Position numbers and translations under genes: made by a program. The notes below the pieces were generated by a model, which did no database searches, was not told the DNA's origin, and saw only the letters and a program-made list of their open reading frames with translations. Positions 28,768 through 38,136 of a stretch of 64,000 nt of DNA are shown here, piece after piece. This DNA comes from Yoonia sp. GPGPB17 (GTDB taxonomy: Bacteria; Pseudomonadota; Alphaproteobacteria; Rhodobacterales; Rhodobacteraceae): the NCBI RefSeq assembly GCF_037892195.1, contig NZ_JATACI010000002.1:1116001-1180000 (forward strand), written 5' to 3'. Position 1 is the stretch's first letter. Each line of letters starts with the position of its first letter.

Positions 28768-29313
28768 TTATTCGGTAACGCGGACCGCCGCCATCATGTC
28801 AGGCTGACCGATGACGGCCCCGTTGGCGCCGGTGCCCCGTTTGATCTGGTCGACCAATTCCATGCCTTCGGTGACTTCACCCACAACCGTATATTGGCCG
28901 TTCAGGAAGTATCCGGGCTCAAACATAATAAAGAATTGGCTATTGGCCGAATCCGGGCTTTGCGCACGCGCCATGCCGACAACACCACGCTCGAATGGGA
29001 TGTCCGAGAATTCGGCGGGGATGTCCGCAAACTCTGACCCGCCAGTGTAGGCGCGGGACAAATCCATGCCCATCAGGCCGTTTTGCACATCGCCGGTCTG
29101 GGCCATGAAGCCATCGATCACACGGTGAAAGACAACGCCATCATAGCTGCCCGCCGCAGCGATGGCTGTGATTTGGGCTGTGTGCAGGGGGGCGGTCTCT
29201 TCGAAAAGATCAATGACGATGGTGCCATTGGCCTCACCGGCAAGATCAATCTCAAGCCCGTCACTCAGTGCAGGGGTGGCCAAGACAGCCAGAATTGCAG
29301 CGGCCTTATACAT
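28768..29313 (-). CDS. Peptidyl-prolyl cis-trans isomerase, cyclophilin type, exported
   Basis: 181 residues with a short signal peptide (MYKAAAILAVLATPALS). Cyclophilin core: VFHRVIDGFMAQTGD (catalytic Arg in FHRVI), SANSQFFIMF, YTVVGEVTEGM. Catalyses prolyl isomerisation in the periplasm. Its start lies inside the end of the upstream cytoplasmic paralogue (8-bp overlap), so the two form an operon. Confidence 0.92.
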   Translation of the reverse strand: MYKAAAILAVLATPALSDGLEIDLAGEANGTIVIDLFEETAPLHTAQITAIAAAGSYDGVVFHRVIDGFMAQTGDVQNGLMGMDLSRAYTGGSEFADIPAEFSDIPFERGVVGMARAQSPDSANSQFFIMFEPGYFLNGQYTVVGEVTEGMELVDQIKRGTGANGAVIGQPDMMAAVRVTE

Positions 29314-29812
29314 CTGCGGCGACTTTCACACTGATCATACGGTCAGGGTTCATTGGCGGCTCGCCACGCATGATCGCGTCGACATGCTCCATGCCGGATA
29401 CGACCTGACCATAGACGGTGTATTGCCCGTTCAGAAAGTCATTGTCCTTGAAGTTGATAAAGAACTGGCTGTTGGCCGAGTTCGGGTTCTGCGAGCGTGC
29501 GGCACCAATAGAGCCACGCGCGTGGGGGATCTTTGAGAATTCTGCTGGCAGATCCGGCATATCGGACCCGCCTGTGCCCGCGCTACCAAGGTTGAAATTC
29601 TCTTCCATATTGCCGTTGGCCACATCACCCGTCTGCGCCATGAAACCGTCAATCACCCGGTGAAAACAAACGTTGTCGTATTTGCCTGCGCGCGCCAGCT
29701 CTTTCATGCGTGCCACATGCGCGGGGGCCACGTCGGGCAGCAGCTCGATGGTGACGTCGCCATCTTTGAGCGTCATGATGATGGTGTTTTCGGGGTCTTT
29801 GATGTCGGCCAT
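29306..29812 (-). CDS. ppiB: Peptidyl-prolyl cis-trans isomerase B, cytoplasmic cyclophilin
   Basis: 168 residues, no signal peptide (MADIKDPENTIIMTLKDGDV). Core: CFHRVIDGFMAQTGDVANG, SIGAARSQNPNSANSQFFIN, YTVYGQVVSGMEHVD. Same family as the exported neighbour, so a tandem duplication followed by retargeting is likely. Divergent from pgk, with 130 bp between the starts. Confidence 0.94.
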   Translation of the reverse strand: MADIKDPENTIIMTLKDGDVTIELLPDVAPAHVARMKELARAGKYDNVCFHRVIDGFMAQTGDVANGNMEENFNLGSAGTGGSDMPDLPAEFSKIPHARGSIGAARSQNPNSANSQFFINFKDNDFLNGQYTVYGQVVSGMEHVDAIMRGEPPMNPDRMISVKVAADV

Positions 29813-29942
29813 GGGGCACTCCTTGTGTCTGTGTTTGCACCTGACATATGGCCCATTGGCGCAATTGCCAAGCCAGTCTGGTTGACGCGGGCGCCGGATT
29901 GCCGCAACACCCTCCTGAATTCACACCAATGGGAGCAGACCG

Positions 29943-31118
29943 ATGGCTTGGAAAACACTCGACGATATGGATTTTGCAGGCAAACGCGCCTTGGTGCGGG
30001 TGGACATCAACGTGCCTGTCGAGGATGGCATGGTCACCGACACCACGCGAATTGAGCGGATTATTCCCACCGTCGACGATATTCAAGAGAAAGGCGGCAA
30101 GGTCATCCTGATGGCGCATTTTGGTCGCCCAAAGGGTCAGGTTGTGCCAGAGATGTCGCTGGAGCATATTGCACCGGCTGTGGCCGATGTGTTGGGTTTG
30201 CCAGTGACCTGGGTGAATGCAGACTATGGCGATGCTGTCGCTGAAATGGAGGGCGACGAGGTATTGCTGCTCGAAAACCTGCGCTTCAATCCCGGTGAAG
30301 AAAAGAACGATGAAGGTTTCGCCAAACGACTGACTGGCCTGGGTGATATCTATGTGAATGACGCCTTCTCTGCCGCGCATCGCGCGCACGCCAGCACCGA
30401 GGCAATTGCCCGCCTGCTGCCCGCCTGTGCGGGACGGCTGATGGCAGAGGAACTGGGCGCGCTTGAGAAAGCGCTGGGAACGCCTGAGCGCCCGGTTGTT
30501 GCGGTTGTCGGCGGGGCCAAGGTGTCGACCAAGCTGGATTTGCTGGGCAATCTCGTGGGCAAGGTTGATCACCTGATCATTGGCGGCGGCATGGCAAACA
30601 CATTTCTGGCCGCACAAGGTATCGACGTGGGCAAATCGCTTTGCGAGCATGATTTAGCCGATACCGCCCGTGAGATTTTGGGCAAGGCCGAGGCCGCGGG
30701 ATGCGAGGTTATCCTGCCCCGTGACATCGTTGTGGCGCGTGAATTCAAAGCAGGGGCGGCAAATGAAACCGTTGCACCCGACGCCTGCCCGGCGGATGCC
30801 ATGATCCTTGATGCCGGACCTGCGACGGTGGCCTACATCAGTGGTGTACTGGAAAACGCCAAAACGTTGGTTTGGAACGGTCCGCTGGGCGCGTTCGAAA
30901 TTGAACCTTTCGATGCCGCAACGAACGCTGCGGCAACACAGGCGGCGGCTTTGTCAAAAGCGGGCAAACTCGTTTCCGTCGCCGGTGGTGGTGATACGGT
31001 CGCGGCACTCAATCAAGCAGGGGCGGCGGATGATTTCACCTACATCTCGACCGCCGGTGGCGCTTTTCTTGAGTGGATGGAAGGCAAGGAACTGCCAGGC
31101 GTTGCCGCCCTTGGCTAG
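29943..31118 (+). CDS. pgk: Phosphoglycerate kinase
   Basis: 391 residues, normal length. 1,3-bisphosphoglycerate plus ADP to 3-phosphoglycerate plus ATP. Conserved: [15 protein letters not shown] (substrate Asp/Asn), [59 protein letters not shown] and the C-terminal [11 protein letters not shown]. Followed by fructose-bisphosphate aldolase on the same strand. Confidence 0.97.
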   Translation: MAWKTLDDMDFAGKRALVRVDINVPVEDGMVTDTTRIERIIPTVDDIQEKGGKVILMAHFGRPKGQVVPEMSLEHIAPAVADVLGLPVTWVNADYGDAVAEMEGDEVLLLENLRFNPGEEKNDEGFAKRLTGLGDIYVNDAFSAAHRAHASTEAIARLLPACAGRLMAEELGALEKALGTPERPVVAVVGGAKVSTKLDLLGNLVGKVDHLIIGGGMANTFLAAQGIDVGKSLCEHDLADTAREILGKAEAAGCEVILPRDIVVAREFKAGAANETVAPDACPADAMILDAGPATVAYISGVLENAKTLVWNGPLGAFEIEPFDAATNAAATQAAALSKAGKLVSVAGGGDTVAALNQAGAADDFTYISTAGGAFLEWMEGKELPGVAALG

Positions 31119-31221
31119 TTGTTTGCGATAACATCCCGCCCGGTTGCGCTAACATATTTGCAACCCGGTGCGGCGCACCCTATCGGTCGCGTTACGCTGC
31201 TCAGCCAAAAGGGACCAGATC

Positions 31222-32151
31222 ATGAAAACCACCCGCATCGTTCAGAAAATCCTTGCCAACTATGAGGGCGAAAATCCAGGCGTAAAGGCTAACTTGGCGC
31301 GCATCCTGATGAACGGTAAACTAGGTGGAACCGGCAAGATGATCATCCTGCCAGTGGATCAAGGGTTTGAACATGGACCCGCGCGTTCATTCGCTCCTAA
31401 CCCTGCCGGATACGACCCGCACTATCACTATCTGTTGGCGATTGATGCAGGATTGAACGCCTATGCGGCCCCTCTTGGCATGATCGAAGCGGGCGCGGAC
31501 ACTTTTGCAGGTCAGATTCCCACAATCCTCAAGGTCAATTCGGCCAATTCGCTGATCCCCAATGACGCCCCCAAGACCCAAGCCATCACAGCATCGGTGG
31601 ACGACGCCCTGCGCCTTGGATGTTCAGCGATTGGGTTTACCGTCTACCCAGGGTCATCCGCAGCGCTAAACATGTTCGGTGATATCGCAGAAATGCGCAA
31701 AGAGGCCGCTGCGAAAGGTATCGCGACCGTCATCTGGTCTTACCCCCGCGGCGAAGCACTCGACAAGGACGGCGAGACTGCCATTGATATCGGGGCCTAT
31801 GCCGCGCAGATCGCGGCGCTGCTGGGTGCGCATATCATCAAGATCAAACTAAGCACCGATCACCTGAGCCTGCCCGAGGCAAAAAAGGTCTATGAGGCCC
31901 AAGGGATCGACATCGCCGACCAGGCCGCCCGCGTGCGCCACTGTGTGCAAAGCGCTTTTGACGGGCGTCGCTTGATGGTTTTCTCGGGCGGTGCAGCCAA
32001 AGGGGCCGATGCCGTCTATGACGACGCCCGCGCGATCCGTGATGGCGGCGGCAACGGGTCAATCATCGGGCGCAACTCGTTCCAGCGTGATCGAGAGGAT
32101 GCGCTGGCGATGTTGGGCAAACTGGTTGAGATTTATCGCGGGAAGGCGTAG
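31222..32151 (+). CDS. Class I fructose-bisphosphate aldolase (DhnA type)
   Basis: 309 residues from ATG 31222 (GGGACC site); an upstream in-frame GTG-like start is not needed. It matches the DeoC/LacD-like archaeal-type class I aldolase: ILPVDQGFEHGP, VYPGSSAALNMFGDIAEM, HIIKIKLSTDHLS (candidate Schiff-base Lys), FSGGAAKGADAVYDDARAI. Central glycolysis/gluconeogenesis, next to pgk. Confidence 0.9.
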   Translation: MKTTRIVQKILANYEGENPGVKANLARILMNGKLGGTGKMIILPVDQGFEHGPARSFAPNPAGYDPHYHYLLAIDAGLNAYAAPLGMIEAGADTFAGQIPTILKVNSANSLIPNDAPKTQAITASVDDALRLGCSAIGFTVYPGSSAALNMFGDIAEMRKEAAAKGIATVIWSYPRGEALDKDGETAIDIGAYAAQIAALLGAHIIKIKLSTDHLSLPEAKKVYEAQGIDIADQAARVRHCVQSAFDGRRLMVFSGGAAKGADAVYDDARAIRDGGGNGSIIGRNSFQRDREDALAMLGKLVEIYRGKA

Positions 32152-32199
32152 CGGGGGGTGCAATAGCGCCCACCCCATATCAAATAAGAGCCTTCTGAA

Positions 32200-32664
32200 A
32201 TGATCTAAACCATTACTGTAGAAGCGGCCTATCCGGCCGACGCTGACAGCGTGTTCAATGACGCGCTGGATTTTTCAGAGATGCAGGATGCGATGAAGGG
32301 GCTCGCCGTCTACGAAGGTCTGCCCGACCGCCCCGTTCAGCAAGGTGATACGCTTTATGTCGATGTCACGATGTTCAAAGTCCTGAAAACCCGCGATCAT
32401 TGTATGCATGTCGAACGCCTTGATCACGCCGCGCGCATTATTCAAAGCCGCGAGCATAACAAAGGGATCAAACGCTGGGATCACACCCTAAGTGTACAAC
32501 CGACGAAAGATGGATGCCTTTGGCGGGACACAATTGTTCTTGATGCCGGTCTGATGACGTTTCTGACCGCCTGCTTCTGTCGATTCGTCTATGCGCGGCG
32601 GCACCGTTTGCGCAAGGCCAGCCGTATCCAAACCTCGATTCAGCGTGGCGATACGACGGTTTAG
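32200..32664 (+). CDS. SRPBCC-like protein with an in-frame stop at codon 3
   Basis: A 154-codon frame: ATG ATC TAA then TITVEAAYPADADSVFNDALD, continuing KGLAVYEGLP, MHVERLDHAARIIQSREHN, WDHTLSVQ, WRDTIVLDAG to RGDTTV. The pattern (N-terminal strand, V-shaped helices, C-terminal helix) fits an SRPBCC/START-like fold. The TAA at 32206-32208 blocks the natural start, leaving a GTG at 32251. A single base error (for example AAA read as TAA) would explain it. No function can be given. Confidence 0.6.
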
Positions 32665-32774
32665 CAAATCGCCGAGACCAGACCGGTTTATTGCATTTAG
32701 GGGATTCCTTTGCGAATCAGATGTGCGACTCTGTTTTCCAGTCGCCCGTCAGAGGCGGCGCTTGAGGCAGACCT

Positions 32775-33074
32775 ATGATCAGACGCAACCGTCCACAGCT
32801 TGGCGCTTTGTTCTATTTCCTTGGCATGATTATGCTGGGGCTCTATTTCACGTTCGCCGCGGTGCAGGGGGACTATGGTCTATTCAAACGGATCGAAGTG
32901 AAAGCCGAAGGCGATGCGCTGTCCATTGAGCTTGCTGCCTTGCAGACAGAGGTTGCGCGGATGGAAAATCTGACCACGCGCCTGTCGGATAACTTCCTTG
33001 ATCTGGACTTGCTTGATCAGCAGGCGCGCGATGTCCTGGGCATGATCCGCGCAGACGAAATCGTCATCCGTTGA
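32775..33074 (+). CDS. ftsB: Septum formation initiator FtsB/DivIC-like protein
   Basis: 99 residues: short cytoplasmic N-terminus, one membrane helix (LGALFYFLGMIMLGLYFTFA), then a periplasmic coiled coil (ALSIELAALQTEVARMENL) and a conserved end (LLDQQARDVLGMIRADEIVI). FtsB links FtsL and FtsQ in the divisome. Its place just upstream of pdhA is common in alphaproteobacteria. Confidence 0.88.
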   Translation: MIRRNRPQLGALFYFLGMIMLGLYFTFAAVQGDYGLFKRIEVKAEGDALSIELAALQTEVARMENLTTRLSDNFLDLDLLDQQARDVLGMIRADEIVIR

Positions 33075-33173
33075 TCATCTCCTGTTAGTCGCCTCACGCA
33101 ACGCAGCTATTCCGGTTCAGCTTGACGATGGGTCACTTTGACTCTCGCAATTCTTGCGCGCATGGTTTAGAAG

Positions 33174-33193
33174 ATAGTTTAATACTAAACTAT
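33174..33193. promoter_or_regulatory. Operator-like palindrome upstream of pdhA
   Basis: ATAGTTTA (33174-33181), centre ATAC, TAAACTAT (33186-33193): perfect 8-bp arms, ending 25 bp before the pdhA ATG, where it could cover the promoter or transcript start. Regulator not identified. Confidence 0.55.
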
Positions 33194-33218
33194 ATACGAA
33201 TACGCTGGAGGAGTGCAT

Positions 33219-34221
33219 ATGCCGCCCAAAAAGGCCGCCGCGAAACCCAACGTCTCAGCCGAGGAACTGCTGGGACATTACCGTGAAATGCTGCTGATCC
33301 GGCGATTTGAAGAAAAGGCAGGCCAATTGTACGGCATGGGCCTGATTGGTGGTTTCTGCCACCTTTACATCGGACAAGAAGCGGTTGTTGTGGGCCTTGA
33401 AGCCGCAGCGGATGAAGGCGACAAGCGCGTCACATCCTACCGCGACCATGGGCACATGTTGGCCTGCGGCATGGACCCCAAGGGCATCATGGCCGAGTTG
33501 ACGGGCCGCGAGGGTGGCTTTTCCAAAGGCAAAGGCGGCTCCATGCATATGTTCTCGAAAGAGAAGCATTTCTATGGGGGTCACGGGATTGTGGCGGCGC
33601 AGGTACCGTTGGGTGCAGGTCTGGCTTTTGCGGACAAATACAAAGGCAACGATCGGGTGACCTTTACCTACTTTGGTGACGGTGCTGCCAACCAAGGTCA
33701 GGTTTACGAGACCTACAACATGGCTGAACTTTGGGACTTGCCCGTCGTATTCGTGATTGAAAACAACCAATACGCCATGGGGACATCAGTTAAACGATCA
33801 ACCAAGTCGCCGTCCCTCTGGGAGCGTGGCGCAGCCTATGGCATCCCGGGTGAAGAAGTCGATGGGATGAACGTGTTGGCCGTCAAAGAGGCTTGGCGAG
33901 CGCGCTGTGGCGCATTGCCGTGCAGGCAAAGGCCCCTACATTCTGGAAGTAAAAACATACCGTTACCGCGGCCATTCCATGTCCGACCCGGCCAAGTATC
34001 GCACCCGCGAAGAAGTGCAGAAGATGCGCGATGAACGTGACCCGATAGAACAGATCCGCGATATGCTGTTGACGGGCAAACATGCTACGGACGATGACCT
34101 CAAGGCCATCGACAAAGAAATCAAAGCCATCGTGAATGAAGCGGCAGAGTTCTCGAAAGAGAGCCCGGAGCCCGCTTTGGACGAGCTTTGGACAGATATT
34201 TACGCAGAAGTGGAGGCGTAA
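33219..34221 (+). CDS. pdhA: Pyruvate dehydrogenase E1 component alpha subunit (frameshifted)
   Basis: ThDP-dependent decarboxylation of pyruvate, with PdhB. 333 residues after repair. The ThDP motif runs from GDGAANQGQVYETYNMAE to IENNQYAMG. Also visible: LLIRRFEEKAGQLYGMG, YRDHGHMLACG, GKGGSMHMF and TYRYRGHSMSDPAKYRT. Starts at ATG 33219 behind GGAGGA. The frame breaks at 33891-33897; GCTTGGC to GCCGGC gives VKEAGERAVAHCRAG. First gene of pdhA-pdhB-pdhC. Confidence 0.96.
33891..33897. other. GCCGGC-type frameshift scar in pdhA
   Basis: GCTTGGC; GCCGGC removes one base and restores Glu-Ala-Gly-Glu-Arg. Confidence 0.88.
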
Positions 34222-34224
34222 GCC

Positions 34225-35592
34225 ATGGCAACCGAAATTCTGATGCCCGCCCTATCGCCCACGATGGAAGAAGGCACTTTGGCCAAATGGCTTGTCAAAG
34301 AGGGTGACACCGTTTCATCCGGCGACATCATGGCCGAGATTGAGACCGACAAAGCCACGATGGAGTTTGAAGCCGTCGATGAAGGCATCGTTGGCAAGAT
34401 TGTCATCGCTGAAGGCACCGAAGGTGTGAAAGTGAACGACGTCATCGCGATCCTTGTTGAAGAAGGTGAAGACGTACCAGAGGCTGGTGCAGCACCCGCC
34501 GCAGCCCCTGCCGCCGTAGAAGAGGCACCTGCCCCGGCTGCCGCGCCCGCAGCTGCCGCACCTGCTGCCCGAGTTGCCGACGCAACCCCGGATTGGGACG
34601 CCGATGTTGAGGTTAAGCAAACCACTGTGCGCGAAGCGCTGCGCGATGCGATGGCCGAAGAGATGCGCCGCGATGAGGATGTTTTCCTCATGGGTGAGGA
34701 AGTCGCCGAGTACCAAGGTGCCTACAAAATCTCGCAAGGCTTGCTGGACGAATTCGGCGCCAAGCGCGTGATTGATACGCCGATCACAGAGCACGGATTT
34801 GCCGGGATCGGTGTTGGTGCGGCCTTTGGTGGGTTGAAGCCTATCGTCGAATTCATGACGTTTAACTTCGCCATGCAAGCCATTGATCAAATTATCAACT
34901 CTGCCGCTAAGACACTCTATATGTCCGGTGGCCAGATGGGTGCCCCTATGGTGTTCCGTGGTCCCAACGGGGCCGCTGCACGTGTGGGTGCCCAGCACAG
35001 TCAGGATTATGCTGCGTGGTATATGCAAATCCCCGGCCTGAAGGTTGCGATGCCCTACTCGGCTGCTGACGCCAAAGGCCTGCTGAAAACCGCTATCCGC
35101 GACCCCAACCCGGTGATCTTCCTTGAGAACGAAATCATGTACGGTAAATCATTCGACGTGCCGGTCATGGATGATTTCACCATTCCATTCGGGAAGGCCA
35201 AGATTGAGCGGTCGGGCGACGATGTGACCATCGTCAGCTTTGGGATCGGCATGACCTATGCATTGGAAGCGGCTGAGAAACTTGCCGAAGAAGGAATCAA
35301 CGCCGAGGTCATCAACCTGCGGACCTTGCGTCCGATGGATACGGCGACGATCCTGAACTCGGTCCGCAAGACGAACCGCTGTGTGACGGTCGAAGAAGGA
35401 TGGCCGCAAGGCAGCGTCGGTGGCTATATCAGCAGCGTGATCATGCAGGAGGCGTTTGACTACCTCGATGCGCCGGTCATCACCTGCACAGGGAAAGATG
35501 TGCCGATGCCCTATGCCGCCAACCTTGAAAAACATGCGTTGCTGACCGCCGACGAAGTCGTCGCGGCCTGCAAACAAGTCACCTACCGTTAA
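34225..35592 (+). CDS. pdhB: Pyruvate dehydrogenase E1 component beta subunit with N-terminal lipoyl domain
   Basis: 455 residues. A lipoyl domain at about 1-78 carries the modified Lys in [14 protein letters not shown]; an Ala/Pro linker follows at about 85-125; then the transketolase pyrimidine-binding domain ([40 protein letters not shown]) and the C-terminal transketolase domain ([34 protein letters not shown]). A lipoyl-bearing E1-beta is a known alphaproteobacterial variant. Three bases separate it from pdhA. Confidence 0.97.
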   Translation: MATEILMPALSPTMEEGTLAKWLVKEGDTVSSGDIMAEIETDKATMEFEAVDEGIVGKIVIAEGTEGVKVNDVIAILVEEGEDVPEAGAAPAAAPAAVEEAPAPAAAPAAAAPAARVADATPDWDADVEVKQTTVREALRDAMAEEMRRDEDVFLMGEEVAEYQGAYKISQGLLDEFGAKRVIDTPITEHGFAGIGVGAAFGGLKPIVEFMTFNFAMQAIDQIINSAAKTLYMSGGQMGAPMVFRGPNGAAARVGAQHSQDYAAWYMQIPGLKVAMPYSAADAKGLLKTAIRDPNPVIFLENEIMYGKSFDVPVMDDFTIPFGKAKIERSGDDVTIVSFGIGMTYALEAAEKLAEEGINAEVINLRTLRPMDTATILNSVRKTNRCVTVEEGWPQGSVGGYISSVIMQEAFDYLDAPVITCTGKDVPMPYAANLEKHALLTADEVVAACKQVTYR

Positions 35593-35604
35593 GGAGCCAG
35601 CGCA

Positions 35605-36905
35605 ATGCCAACAGAAATTCTGATGCTTAGGCCCTGTCGCCCACGATGGAAGAGGGTACATTGGCCAAATGGCACGTGAAAGAAGGCGACACGGTCTCCT
35701 CTGGCGACATCATGGCCGAGATTGAGACGGATAAGGCCACGATGGAATTCGAAGCCGTCAATGAAGGTGTGATGGGTAAGATTGTCGTGCCCGAAGGCAC
35801 CGAAGGTGTGAAGGTCAATGATGTGATCGCCGTCTTGCTTGAGGATGGTGAGAGTGCGGATGACATTGGTGCTGTTTCCAGCGGTTCATCCGCCGCTGCC
35901 GCGCCGTCTTCAGCAGAGCCCGCGCAGACCGCCGCACCAGCGGCCGATAAGCCTGTCGCAGCACCTGCCGCGCCAGCCAAGGACGGTGAACGCATCTTTG
36001 CGACGCCATTGGCGCGCCGGATTGCGGCGGACAAGGGGCTTGATTTGACAGCAATCGCGGGTTCCGGCCCGCACGGTCGCATTGTCAAAGCAGATGTCGA
36101 GAATGCAACTGCTACACCGAAGGCCGCAGCCCCTGCAAGCAAGGCCGCGCCTGCACCTGCGGCGATGGCGGCAGGTCCGGATACGGACGTTGTGCTCAAG
36201 ACGTATGCAGATCGTCCATTCGAAGAAGTCCAGTTGGATGGGATGCGCAAAACAATTGCCGCCCGCCTGACAGAGGCCAAGCAATCTGTGCCGCATTTCT
36301 ATCTGCGCCGCGACATCCAATTGGATGCGCTGCTGAAGTTCCGCAGCCAGCTCAATAAGCAGCTGGAGCCGCGTGGCGTGAAACTGTCCGTCAATGACTT
36401 TATCATCAAAGCCTGTGCGCTTGCGCTGCAGCAAGAGCCCGAAGCCAATGCTGTTTGGGCCGGTGATCGCACGCTGAAGTTTGAAAAATCGGACGTCGCT
36501 GTGGCCGTGGCCATCGAAGGCGGTCTCTTTACACCGGTCCTCAAAGACGCCGAAATGAAGTCGCTCTCTGCCCTCTCAGCCGAGATGAAAGACCTCGCCA
36601 CGCGTGCGCGCGACCGCAAACTGGCCCCGCATGAATATGTAGGCGGCAGCTTTGCAATCTCAAATCTTGGCATGTTCGGCATCGACAACTTTGATGCGAT
36701 CATCAACCCACCGCATGCGGCCATTCTTGCCGTCGGTGCCGGTACGAAGAAGCCAATCGTCGGTGAAGATGGAGAGCTGACAGTGGGTACGGTGATGTCC
36801 ACCACATTGTCTGTCGATCACCGTGTCATTGATGGCGCTTTGGGTGCGAACCTGCTCAATGCGATCAAGGACAATCTTGAAAACCCGATGACGATGCTCG
36901 CCTAG
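35605..36905 (+). CDS. pdhC: Pyruvate dehydrogenase E2, dihydrolipoyl acetyltransferase (frameshifted at codon 8)
   Basis: 432 residues after repair: lipoyl domain ([17 protein letters not shown]), Ala/Ser/Pro linker, peripheral subunit-binding domain ([20 protein letters not shown]), second linker, and catalytic domain ending with [16 protein letters not shown] (active His-Asp). Start ATG 35605 behind AAGGAG reads MPTEILM. Then GCTTAGGC at 35625-35632 breaks the frame; GCCGGC yields [17 protein letters not shown], the family consensus. No E3 (lpd) gene follows, so E3 must be encoded elsewhere. Confidence 0.96.
35625..35632. other. GCCGGC-type frameshift scar in pdhC
   Basis: GCTTAGGC; GCCGGC (minus two bases) restores Met-Pro-Ala-Leu-Ser-Pro-Thr, the invariant start of lipoyl domains, as in the intact pdhB copy 1.4 kb upstream. 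Confidence 0.92.
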
Positions 36906-36924
36906 GCGATCATTCAGTCAAAGA

Positions 36925-36956
36925 AAAACGGCGGCCCAGCGATGGATCGCCGTTTT
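36925..36956. terminator. Bidirectional terminator between pdhC and cysE
   Basis: AAAACGGCG (36925-36933) pairs with CGCCGTTTT (36948-36956). T-tracts on both strands serve the convergent pdhC and cysE transcripts. Confidence 0.85.
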
Positions 36957-36957
36957 G

Positions 36958-37776
36958 CTATTTAGATGACTTCAAAATCTGATCCATTGAGATCGACGGT
37001 TGCGAACACCCGGCTTCGCCCACGATCTTGGCTGGCACGCCTGCGACGGTTTTCATAGGTGGCACTTCTTCCAGCACGACAGAACCAGCTGCAATCCGGC
37101 TGCAATGGCCGACTTTGATGTTGCCAAGCACTTTCGCGCCAGCACCGATCAACACGCCATCGCCAATCTTAGGATGACGGTCATCATCTTCCTTGCCGGT
37201 GCCGCCCAAGGTAACTGAGTGCAGCATGGACACATTGTCGCCCACCACAGCCGTTTCCCCCACAACGATGGAATGCGCATGGTCAATCATGATCCCCTGC
37301 CCGATCTTGGCGGCCGGGTGGATATCAACGCCAAACATCTCGCTGGTGCGCATCTGGATAAAATAGGCCAGATCGTGACGATCACTCTGCAAAAGCCAAT
37401 GCGCCAGACGATACGCCTGCACGGCCTGAAACCCTTTGAAGAATATCAAAGGCTGCATAAACCGGTGGCAGGCGGGATCGCGGTCATAGATCGCGACCAA
37501 ATCAGCACGTGCCGCTGCAACCAACTGTGGCGCCGCGACATAGGCCTGATCGGCAATTTCGCGCAAAATCTGCTCTGACATCTCTGGCGAGGCGAGTTTC
37601 ATCGAAATCCGGTAGGCGAGCGCGCCCTCGAATGACTTATGGTGCAGCACACCCGCGTGGATCAGACCGCCCATCAAAGGCTCATCCGCTATCGCCGCCT
37701 CCGCCTCTTCACAGATACGGTGCCAGACAGGATCAATCTCGCTCAATGTTGCTTGTGGTTGCGCCATAGCGTTCAC
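36958..37776 (-). CDS. cysE: Serine O-acetyltransferase
   Basis: 272 residues; acetyl-CoA plus L-serine to O-acetylserine for cysteine synthesis. N-terminal helical SATase domain (DPVWHRICEEAEAAI, DLVAIYDRDPACHRFMQPLI) and a left-handed beta-helix of hexapeptides (FGVDIHPAAKIGQGIMIDHA, GVLIGAGAKVLGNIKVG). Active His in IDHAHSIVVGE. Start at 37776 or nine bases downstream (MAQ). It sits next to the downstream end of the GTA cluster. Confidence 0.95.
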   Translation of the reverse strand: MNAMAQPQATLSEIDPVWHRICEEAEAAIADEPLMGGLIHAGVLHHKSFEGALAYRISMKLASPEMSEQILREIADQAYVAAPQLVAAARADLVAIYDRDPACHRFMQPLIFFKGFQAVQAYRLAHWLLQSDRHDLAYFIQMRTSEMFGVDIHPAAKIGQGIMIDHAHSIVVGETAVVGDNVSMLHSVTLGGTGKEDDDRHPKIGDGVLIGAGAKVLGNIKVGHCSRIAAGSVVLEEVPPMKTVAGVPAKIVGEAGCSQPSISMDQILKSSK

Positions 37777-37851
37777 CTCTCGCGTCTATCAGACCTCTTT
37801 CATAGATCAGATAACACTATCAAGCCAAGAACAAAGCTGTGATGGCCCGCG

Positions 37852-38136
37852 TCACAATGATTGATAGGCCGAAAGGGCCGCAAAAACAGCACCATAGGCA
37901 TGCAGCGTATCCGCATCGAAGGCCGCCGGACGTGGTGCCGCTTGGAAACGCATGGCGCGCGAGAGCAATGAACCCACACCAAATTGAGGGTGCGGGATAC
38001 CGTGCAACTGCCTGTAGGCTTCGGCTTGCACCGTTTCAGCAATCAGATTGCGCATGACAACAGCCCGCGCTTCGGGCGGAGACAGCATCAGGACGCGTGC
38101 AGCCATTTCAACGTCGGCAAGCTGTACTGGTCTCAT
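37852..38136 (-). CDS. Small hypothetical protein coupled to the GTA cluster
   Basis: 94 residues, MRPVQLADVEMAARVLML to AVFAALSAYQSL, largely helical, soluble, with one low-hydrophobicity core. The start overlaps the g15 stop by ATGA, so it is translationally coupled to the GTA tail-fibre gene. It resembles small uncharacterised proteins found after g15 in Rhodobacterales. Function unknown. Confidence 0.7.
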   Translation of the reverse strand: MRPVQLADVEMAARVLMLSPPEARAVVMRNLIAETVQAEAYRQLHGIPHPQFGVGSLLSRAMRFQAAPRPAAFDADTLHAYGAVFAALSAYQSL

